From: MGIIb-O1 sp002457595
GTDB taxonomy: Archaea; Thermoplasmatota; Poseidoniia; Poseidoniales; Thalassarchaeaceae
Direction: 5' to 3'
Length of the DNA: 64,000 bases
NCBI GenBank assembly: GCA_045568115.1
Contig: JBJLBO010000005.1
Span: 486,980 to 550,979 of the forward strand
Shown: piece after piece, positions 17,800 to 27,300 of the stretch
Position numbering within the stretch: the first letter of the stretch is position 1
How the letters are laid out: each line of letters begins with the position of its first letter
Notes under the pieces: generated by a model
Told to the model about the DNA's origin: nothing
The model's input: the letters and a program-made list of their open reading frames with translations, nothing else
The model's database searches: none
Made by a program: the position numbers and the translations under genes

Positions 17800-18882
17800 A
17801 TGGCCCACGAGAACATGTACTATCGAATGATGGGGAATACCGGCATACAGGTCTCAGTCCTATCTTACGGATTCTGGGCTACATATGGAGTCAAGGACAG
17901 GCTGTCTGGTAAGGAAGGAATCAAGACCGCGAAGGAACTAATGAAGATAGTTCGCAATGCTGGAGTAAATTGCTTCGATCACGCAGAGGCTTACGGTAAC
18001 CCGTATGGAGAGGCAGAGAGGATTTTCGGAATAGCACTTAAGGAGCTTCAGGAGGAGGACTCAGAGCTTTGGCGTCGCTCCGACTTAGTGATAACAACCA
18101 AGATATTCTGGGGGGGTTCCGGAGTCAACGAGTCCGGTCTTTCGATGAAGCACTGTAGAGAAGGTCTGGAAGCCTCTCTTTCTAGACTACAACTCGACTA
18201 CGTGGATTTGCTTTTCTGCCATAGGCCAGACCCTCACACACCCACATCTACTGTTGTGAGAGCAATGACACAGATGGTTCGTTCTGGGAGAGCTACTGCA
18301 TGGGGTACAAGCGAGTGGTCGGCACAACAGATTACCGAGGCATTCTGGATTGCTAAAAGCGAGGGGCTAGAACCACCTCAGTTCGAGCAACCTCAGTACA
18401 ATATGCTCCACAGAGATAAGTTTGAGAATGAGTATTTTCCACTTTTCAACCCGCCGTACAACATCGGCACTACCATCTGGAGTCCACTGAGATCGGGATT
18501 CCTTACTGGTAAATATCTAGATGGAATACCAGACGACTCGAGAGCAACCCAGAAGGGGTATGAATGGCTTCTAGAGGATCTAGAAGAACGCAGGGAGAGA
18601 GGGGAATTCGAGGTGGTCTCTAAACTTGTTAATTTTGCAGAAAAGATAGACTGCACTCCTGCTCAGCTTGCACTGGCGTGGTGCCTGAAGAATCCAAATG
18701 TCTCTACCATACTGGTGGGTGCAACAACTTCTGACCAAATTAAGGATAACATGGGATGCATAGATGTCGCAAAGGGACTGACTGATGATGATATGTCGAA
18801 ACTAGACGAAATTCTCGGGAATAAACCAGATCTCTGGATGGGACCAGGCGGAGTTGGAACCAGACAATTGAAGACCCTTTGA
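17800..18882 (+). CDS. Aldo/keto reductase, Kv-beta-like subgroup
   Basis: NAD(P)H-dependent (beta/alpha)8-barrel oxidoreductase of about 360 residues. The catalytic tetrad is visible: Asp and Tyr in NCFDHAEAYGNPYGEAE, Lys in LVITTKIFWGG and His in LLFCHRPDPHTP. The KIFWGG and GLSRKH-like segment (GLSMKHCREGLEASLSRLQL) matches the potassium-channel beta-subunit-like branch. The frame is open upstream to 17578, but ATG 17800 starts just ahead of the conserved region. The natural substrate is unknown. Confidence 0.9.
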   Translation: MAHENMYYRMMGNTGIQVSVLSYGFWATYGVKDRLSGKEGIKTAKELMKIVRNAGVNCFDHAEAYGNPYGEAERIFGIALKELQEEDSELWRRSDLVITTKIFWGGSGVNESGLSMKHCREGLEASLSRLQLDYVDLLFCHRPDPHTPTSTVVRAMTQMVRSGRATAWGTSEWSAQQITEAFWIAKSEGLEPPQFEQPQYNMLHRDKFENEYFPLFNPPYNIGTTIWSPLRSGFLTGKYLDGIPDDSRATQKGYEWLLEDLEERRERGEFEVVSKLVNFAEKIDCTPAQLALAWCLKNPNVSTILVGATTSDQIKDNMGCIDVAKGLTDDDMSKLDEILGNKPDLWMGPGGVGTRQLKTL

Positions 18883-18894
18883 GAAAAAGACCTT

Positions 18895-21177
18895 TCAGAG
18901 TCGCTGACGAGCGTGTCTTTGAGCATCTACTGCAGTAATTGCAGCCATGTGAACTACATCACGTACACTGTCACCACGCTGCAAAACATGAGCTGGCTTG
19001 GCAAGCCCCTCAAGAATTGGGCCTGTCATTTCTGCACCCGCAACACGTTGTAGTAACTTGTAAGCGATATTAGCAGAAGCTAGATTAGGGCAGACAAGGA
19101 TATTGGCTGGTCCATCGAATTTCATGAATGGAAATTCCTTCTGCTTCTCAGGGACCAGTGCCGTATCTGCCTGCATAGGTCCATCAATGACTAATTCAGG
19201 ATTCAATTCTCTAGCGATAGAAATCGCTTCTTCGATTCTATCAGTCCTCATTTCATTGGAAGTACCGAAATTTGAGAACGATAACATGGCAACCTTGGGT
19301 TTGACACCAAATCTACGTGCTACTTTAGCGGTCTGAACTGCGATCTCTGCAAGAGTTCGTGAATCCGGATAAATGTTGATTGTAGCATCTGCAATAAACA
19401 TTAGTTGACCATTTACAGTCATCATGTAAAGGCCAACTATTCTATGTGAATCAGAAGCTGGACCGATAGTCTGTAAACAAGGCTTGACTATGTCAGGATA
19501 GTGGTGCGCGATTCCACCTAAGTATCCATCAGCATCACCAACGTGAACCATCATTGGACCGAAATAATTTGGAGATTTGAGTAAGGTAATAGCATCTCTT
19601 CTTGTGACACCTTTACGCCCGCGGATTATGTGCAACTCATCTGCGTAAGAACCACGTCTTCGTGGATCATATCGTACATCGATAGTTTCACACTCAAAAG
19701 AGAGTCCAAGTTCCTCTTTGACAGCAAGGATTCGTTCTGGATGACCTAACAATATTGGATCACAAATTCCCTCAGCAATACACTGTGCAGCGGCCTTGAT
19801 AATAGTAGGTTCTTCTCCTTCGGAGAAGACTATTCTCTTTCTATCTCTTCGTGCACGATTGATTACATCACGCATAATTGAACGAGTAAGGCCGAGTCTA
19901 GCCTCAAGTTCTTCTCTGTATTTTTCAACATCAAATTCGTCTGCAGAAATACGGGACATTCCCTCATTCACTGCGGCCTCAGCAACAGCACTAGCCTCCC
20001 AAATTAACACCCGAGCATCGAATGGTTTTGGAATCAAATATTCGGGGCCAAACTGCATTTGTTCGCCGCCATATGCAGCAGCAACATCGTCAGGAACTGG
20101 TTCCTTTGCTAATTGTGCTAGAGCATGGGTGGCGGCCATCTTCATATTCTCAGTAATTTCAGTTGCTCGCACGTCAAGCGCGCCACGGAAAATATATGGA
20201 AATCCTAGAACATTATTGATTTGATTTGGATAGTCTGAACGCCCAGTTGCAATTATTGCATCATCACGAACGGCTTGGATATCTTCTGGGAGAATTTCAG
20301 GATCTGGATTTGCTAGAGCGAAGATTAGAGGACGTGCAGCCATAGATTCAACCATTTCACCTGTAACTATTCCTCCACGCGAAAGGCCCAAGAAAACATC
20401 TGCACCATTCATTGCCTCAGCAAGACCGCCCTTAGGAACATCTCGTACAAAGGAAGATTTGTATTGATTTAATTCTCCAGCCTCGTCTCTAGTTTTTGTT
20501 AGAATCCCCTTTGAATCAATCATCAATATATTTTCAGGATTCACTCCAAGTCTTAGATAATGATGCCCACATGAAATAGCCGAAGCCCCAGCTCCTGAAA
20601 TGACTATTTTTACTTCAGCGATATTCTTTTCTACTATCTCTAGTCCATTCATCAAAGCAGCACCAGAAATGATTGCTGTGCCGTGCTGATCGTCATGCAT
20701 CACAGGGATGTCAAGTTCTTTCACCAGTCTTTTCTCAATCTCAAAGCATTCTGGAGATTTGATATCTTCAAGATTAATTCCTCCAAAAGTAGGGGCAATC
20801 GCCTTGACTGCTTCGACAAATTGGTCGACATCGGTACGGTCAACCTCGATATCAAAAACATTGATGTCGGCGAATGCTTTGAACAAAAGTCCCTTTCCTT
20901 CCATCACTGGCTTACCTGCAATTGCTCCAATATCTCCTAAACCAAGCACAGCAGTACCATTGCTAACTACAGCAACTAAATTACCCTTGGAAGTATACTT
21001 GTATGCGTCGTCTGGGTTCTCAGAAATTTCTAGACAAGGGAATGCTACTCCTGGCGAATAGGCAAGAGAAAGCTCGCGTGCTGTTCCATGGGGCTTGGTC
21101 GGCTCGACACTTATCTTTCCAGCCGGCTTACTGGAATGGTAATCCAAAGCATCCTTGCGCAGACGTTCATCGGTCAA
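18895..21177 (-). CDS. maeB: NADP-dependent malic enzyme fused to phosphotransacetylase-like domain
   Basis: A 760-residue MaeB-type protein. Residues ~1-425 form the malic enzyme: KPHGTARELSLAYSPGVA, VSNGTAVLGLGDIG, the metal-binding INLEDIKSPECFEIE, MHDDQHGTAI, and the NADP fold ISGAGASAISCGHH. Residues ~430-760 resemble phosphate acetyltransferase (RIVFSEGEEPTIIKAA, NILVCPNLASANIAYK). In known MaeB proteins the second domain usually has an allosteric role, so catalytic Pta activity should not be assumed. It decarboxylates malate to pyruvate with NADP reduction. The start is a TTG at 21177. Confidence 0.93.
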   Translation of the reverse strand: MTDERLRKDALDYHSSKPAGKISVEPTKPHGTARELSLAYSPGVAFPCLEISENPDDAYKYTSKGNLVAVVSNGTAVLGLGDIGAIAGKPVMEGKGLLFKAFADINVFDIEVDRTDVDQFVEAVKAIAPTFGGINLEDIKSPECFEIEKRLVKELDIPVMHDDQHGTAIISGAALMNGLEIVEKNIAEVKIVISGAGASAISCGHHYLRLGVNPENILMIDSKGILTKTRDEAGELNQYKSSFVRDVPKGGLAEAMNGADVFLGLSRGGIVTGEMVESMAARPLIFALANPDPEILPEDIQAVRDDAIIATGRSDYPNQINNVLGFPYIFRGALDVRATEITENMKMAATHALAQLAKEPVPDDVAAAYGGEQMQFGPEYLIPKPFDARVLIWEASAVAEAAVNEGMSRISADEFDVEKYREELEARLGLTRSIMRDVINRARRDRKRIVFSEGEEPTIIKAAAQCIAEGICDPILLGHPERILAVKEELGLSFECETIDVRYDPRRRGSYADELHIIRGRKGVTRRDAITLLKSPNYFGPMMVHVGDADGYLGGIAHHYPDIVKPCLQTIGPASDSHRIVGLYMMTVNGQLMFIADATINIYPDSRTLAEIAVQTAKVARRFGVKPKVAMLSFSNFGTSNEMRTDRIEEAISIARELNPELVIDGPMQADTALVPEKQKEFPFMKFDGPANILVCPNLASANIAYKLLQRVAGAEMTGPILEGLAKPAHVLQRGDSVRDVVHMAAITAVDAQRHARQRL

Positions 21178-21360
21178 AGTTACCCCTCCGAGGTTGGTCG
21201 GGCCTCCCCCTCCCCTTTGATGCTATCCTACAGAATTCGCATGTATTATCAGCCCCTAGAAATGTGATTTCTTTCTTCTTACTCCCTCTATGAGAGGGAG
21301 ATGCGTGAAAAAAACATCAACCCACTCCTTTCATAATGGGTACAAGTAGGCCGATACTTC
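21178..21360. promoter_or_regulatory. Divergent promoter region with a strong hairpin
   Basis: This 183-base gap separates maeB (minus) from the giant surface protein gene (plus) and should hold both promoters. It contains the perfect hairpin CTCCCTC-TATGA-GAGGGAG at 21282-21300, followed by an A-run (GTGAAAAAAACATC). No confident TATA box could be chosen by eye. Confidence 0.4.
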
Positions 21361-24300
21361 GTGCCGATGTCTAATCGTCGTGTTTTGGTAAGGAGTCAGA
21401 GGCTTGCTCTGATACTTACAATTCTAATGATTGGGCTACCTTGGTCGACCTCAATAAACTCAGAATTAGACTTCAGTATTGAAGAATCGGAGGTGTCAAA
21501 ACAGTATGTATGGGGGGCTTCTGGTTCGAATGATACTGGATGGATAGATTTTGATGCAACAGGTGCTGATTCAGTAAATGGGACCTATGCCTATTCTGAC
21601 TATCTACTTGAAATCGCACCGGGATCGCAGATTTCCAATCTTACCTTCGAAATCGCTGTAAATGGTTCGGCAGGTTTCTGGGCTACTGAACCACAACTGA
21701 ATCTCTTGAATACCCAGACACCAATCCTTGATTGGAGAGGATATGGAGATTTTGGAAGACAAAACTCAATTTCTGAAAATCCACCAACTGTCATCGATGG
21801 AACATTAGAAGCGCAATTACGACCGAACTCTATTTCTGATGTTTCATGGGAAATTCCCGCAGGAGTAACAATTTCAGATTTAGTAATGGAAGTATTGCGT
21901 CCTGCCGATGCCAAAGTATCACTTTCTTCGATTGAAGTAACTATCTATGATAGTGCAGTTAATCCAATTGATGGAAGACTATACATTCTCCTAGATGATG
22001 ATTTATTGCATATTGATGCAACTACTGTAAAACCAATTATCGATATTGAGTACGATATTTTTGGTCGAAGTCTAGCAATTGACTCAATATCGGGTAGCCT
22101 TCTAATTGGGACTGCTAATGGGACAATAAAATCACGATCTTTGTTTGATTCCTCAATTCAAAGTGACTTGCCAATGATGGGCTTAGAGGATTATCAAATT
22201 TCATCAATAGCCGTAGATCAGAATGGAATTGTCTGGGCGACCTCAGAAGTTTTTGACACAAATGGTATACCGACAGATACGTCTTGTATGCTGTCCTATC
22301 TTGTTCCTACTTCATCTCCATCATGGAACGAATACCAGTTTTGCCAGGATTCTTCTGAGTTTTCTTCTGATTTATTAGTATACCATCAAAACGGGCAATC
22401 GACTAATGGAGTAATTTATCTTTCAACTCACAATGATGGCGTTCATGTAATCGAATATACACATAACGGAAATTCTTTTTCAATAAATAGCGATAATGTT
22501 TGGAATACTCAGAACTTCCTTGTATCAAACCAAATTACTGATCTTGAAATTGTTGGAGATAATCTATTGATTGGCACATCAGATTCTGGAATTAATCGCT
22601 ATAATTTCCCTTCTGATTCATGGATGACAACTTGGACTATGAATAATTGGCTTGCATCCAATGAGATTCATGGACTTGCCGTCTCAGATGGATGGTTACA
22701 TATTCTTGCAGGAAATTCATTACATGCTTATGATACTAACACTCTTGTTTTTCGTACAACAAAAACATTGATTGATCTTGGATTAACTGGAAATAGTGAA
22801 AGTATTTTTCCTTGGCCTGCACATAATAATCGAGGGCTAAATCAAGATTCTGTCCTGATTAATGATGGCTCAGGTACACTTGCCAGACAACAGGGACTCA
22901 CACAGATTTCATCTATAACATTACTCAGTGGACCAAGCATTGAATCAATGCAAGTTGTGTCTCGTATTGATGATGGAGAAGCTGGTGAGACATGGATTGC
23001 CGGAGGTAGTATAATTGATAGGTTTGATGAGAGAACAAAGACTTGGCGTTCTCCAATAGATATCAGTGATTATGTAAACAATCCTGGTGAGATTACTGCC
23101 TTTGAACAAGATGGAAACGACAAAGTTTGGATTGGTACTTCAAATGCAGGAATATTGAGATTGCATAATAATGAAGCGGATGCAACTTCGAGTTGGTATA
23201 TTGGCACAGTTCAAGGTCTTAGTTCACCTACCGCTTCTTCAATCTCGTATGATAGTTCTACAGGATATCTTGCAATTGGCCACTCAAATGCAGGTGTTTC
23301 AGTTATAGATACAAATTCTATGACATTAGTTGATGTAATCACAACCTCAGATGGACTTGACACTGATTTCGTAATTGATCTAGTTTGTAGATATGGAACA
23401 GCCTATATCGCTACACCAAATAAAGGAGTTATGAGAATTGAATTGAATTCTTCAACTATTATTGGATCTTGGCAATCTCTTGGAGCAGATAATTTGGAAG
23501 CAACTCCTATTGCTGTAGATGACGATATTGTTTACATTGGACTCTTTGACTTTGGAATATTGTTAATCGATAGGATAACTGGAGACATTCTAAATCATTG
23601 GACTCAAGAAACAAACACATTGCCTGATAACGATGTTTATGATTTAGAATTAGATAATCAAGGAGGTCTATTAGTTGGTGCAGATGGTGCATTCTCACGT
23701 TATGACGGGAGTACTTGGACGACCTTAACAACCAATGGGCCTTGGTGGCAAAATCCTTCTGATTTCTATGATGTTACTAGTGATGGAGATGGTTTGTACG
23801 CAGGAACAAACCAAGGTGCATGCAAATGGAACTGGCAATTCCAGTTTCAAGATTGTGTTTCTACTAATGAAGGACTTGAAAGTAGATTTGTATACACAAT
23901 TGAAATGTTGGCACCAGACAGAGCCTACACTGGAGGAAATTCAGGAGCAGGGATAGTCAATATGGATAATTTCTCAGTAATTGAGACTTGGACAGCAGGT
24001 GATGATACCCAGCGGGCTCGGACCGTGAAGATTCATGATATCTTATACATTGGATTTGAAAATACTGGAATTGCCCGTTACAACATTACATCACAGCAAT
24101 GGTTGACAGCATGGGATGGTTCACAAGGTTACATTGACGATGATGATGTGACTGCATTAGTTCCTGGAATTTCACCAGGAACAATCTGGGCAGGAGGTGA
24201 CTTTGGATTAACACTTATCGATGTAGTCAACGATTTGGTTCTTATTGAATGGAATCGAGGCGCGAATCCAGGTGGGCCTACTCTCTCAAATAATGTTCCT

Positions 24301-27300
24301 GCTGACATAGAAATTTACGGAGATATTCTGCATTACTCCGAACAAAGAACAAATCAAGGCTCACAGCGAGATAATATTTTCAGAATAAATCTTTCAACAA
24401 ATTCCAGCTTGAGTACCCTAGATGCTGGAAATCAAGCGGGATTCTCAGGTTCAACTTATGGAATCGGAACAGTAGGTGACCAACTCTGGATTGGCGTTGC
24501 ATCAACCTCATGGTGGCAGGATGATTCAGAAGGAACCATAGTTCGTTGGAATATGACAAGTCAGAGTTGGGAGGATAACCTTCCCACAATTGGAAACGTT
24601 CTTCGTGTAAATGCTCGATTTTTGGGTGACTGTTTTCCATTGAACATTACTTCATGTGAATTATGGGTTGCCTATGGTGACAACGTCTTAAGAAGATTCA
24701 ATGCAGATTCCATGAATTTACTCAATGAATGGACCGATATAGATGGACCAATAAGAGGGATGGAAGAATATGATGGTGAGTACTTATTTGCTAGCATGAA
24801 TGGAATACTCCGATGGAATCCTGTTAACTCTTCTTGGCTCGATTCTTGGACACCAGGAGATGGCCTTCCTTCTGATTCCGAAGATGAGTTTTATTCAATG
24901 GAGGTGATAAACTCAGATCTGTGGTTAGGTTCACTTGGTACGGGAGGATGGAATCCGGGGACACAGATTTTACGTAAAGATGGTTCAACAGGAAATTGGA
25001 CCTCATGGGATCTTGATTCTGGAGACATACCTGGTGGATATCCTGCTGACATTAAATTATGCGATGATATTATTCATGTAGCAATTGGTCGAAGGTCGTT
25101 CTGGGGCAATCAGGGAGGAGTTGCAAGATTTGACTTAGTTGACCATGATTCTGATGGAATATCAGGCGAATGGATTACTGCGGCCACTCAAAGTAACGGC
25201 CTATCTGATCCCGATGCACGTGCTCTTGCATGTGATGATGCGAATAATATTCTATACGTGGGATTCGATACGGATGGAGTAGGAATCGATCGATATAATT
25301 ACAATAGCAACTCATACCTTTCTACACTTACATCTAACGATGGAATTGGTGATGATAGAGTATTTCCCGGAGGTATGTTACATGATAATAATGTGCTTTT
25401 CGTTGCTCATCAAGTTGATCAAAATGGAGGATTATCTAGAATTGTCACCTCTGGAACAGCAACCTCAAATGGTCAATTATTAGATCCAGGAATGGATGGT
25501 TGTTCGATAGATCGAGCCCCATCTAATACGGGTCAACGTGTGTACGCCATTGGTCGTTCAGGTCAAACTACTGGACTAAATCGAGTTGACAGATTGGACA
25601 ATACTGGTCTTATTGTTAGTGGATTTGATGAATTAGCTGGATTAGCTAGTGGAAGAATTCTTGAAATTATTTCTAATGACACTCATGTATGGGCAGTTTC
25701 AGCAATGTCTTCAGGAGATTACTTTGGTTCTTCTATTCTCCAAGGTCAAATTCTAGCCAATGGTTCTGTTCGTTGGGAGTTTGGATATAACTTCCAAGAT
25801 GATATAGTAAACGAAATCAAATTAGATGGTGAAAAACTTTGGGTTACAACCGCAGGTAGGGGACTGAAATATATTGATTTACAACAGCGTAGAATTTTCT
25901 CTACAACATCAGCATTACACGCTCAGATGGACGGAATGGTCATTGAAAATGATGGAACAATGTATGTTGGTCTAATGGGAAGAAGTGGGTCTGCAGCAGG
26001 ATTCCAAACTTTCGACACTGGAGCTATTAATTGGGGCCATGGGAGCCTCTTAGCAGGACTTCCAAGTAATACTGTGCGTGACTTCCTAGAATATGGAGAT
26101 CATATCTTAATTGCCACACATGGAGGCATAGGGATGTGGAATACTACTAGAGATGATTGGGATGATCCCATCACAACCATTGATGGTTTACCATCCTCAA
26201 TTATCGAACACCTATCTTCCATATCTAGTCCGATTCAAGGAAACGGCACCATCCTTGCAGGAGGTGTTGCAGGTCTGACTGTTTTGCATCAGTCTAATTT
26301 GTCAATAATTAAAACACTAGACATTAATGATGGATTAATGGGAAATTCAGTTAGTGGTATCACTTATGCTGCACCAACATCTAGAGTCATACAGAATCCT
26401 GATGGAAGTAATTCGACTATTTACCACGATGCGGCGATTTTCATTTCTCACAATGGACAAGGTGTTTCTCGGCCAGGAGCAGTTGCTTGGGATTTAGCTA
26501 CGGATTCTTTGAATGGAACATACAATATTGATATGATTCCAAGTAATGATGTTCGAGCAATCGCTGCTGATGATTGGGGAGTTCATATTGCCACCGATAC
26601 TACACCATTGGTTCATTGGAATGGAAGTAAAATGCAGATAGAGACAGGGGTCGGACAAAATTCTCTCCAAGCATGGCCTCCATTTGAAATTCTATCTGAC
26701 GGAACACACTTGGTTGTATTGAGCGATGGTGGATTAGATGTCCTAGATGTAGATGGACTACACAACGTTATTTCTAGTAAGGAAGAAATGAACATACAAA
26801 CAGGATATCTAGATAATTCAGGACTATACATACTTAGTAATGATGGTTTACATGTCTTTGACTCAGTAATTTCACTGATAGAAGATGCACGTGTCCAACA
26901 ACGTCGAGCTTCTCCTCTGACGTTACTGTACGAAGGGAGAAGTTGGGACGTCACAGAAACCACACGCCCAGGGATGTCTACAGTATTGGTTCAACCAGAT
27001 AATCCGATAGAAATTGACAATGTTTCTGTAACTACAGCTCCGGGAAGAGTTCCCCTACATACAGGATCAATGACAATGATTGCACCTCAAGCGGGTAGCT
27101 GGTTATGGGCAAGATCAACATCACTGAATTACTCTGGTGTTTGGGATATGGCTGCTACCAATGGAGGTATTCAACAGGCTTTCCAGTCTGCAATTGATGC
27201 AATTGGCCCTGGCTCTGATTCAGCAATTCTACATTTGCAGATGCAGTCACCAACCGATGGCTCTATTCAAGTTAGGATAACTTATGACTGGGAGCGTCTA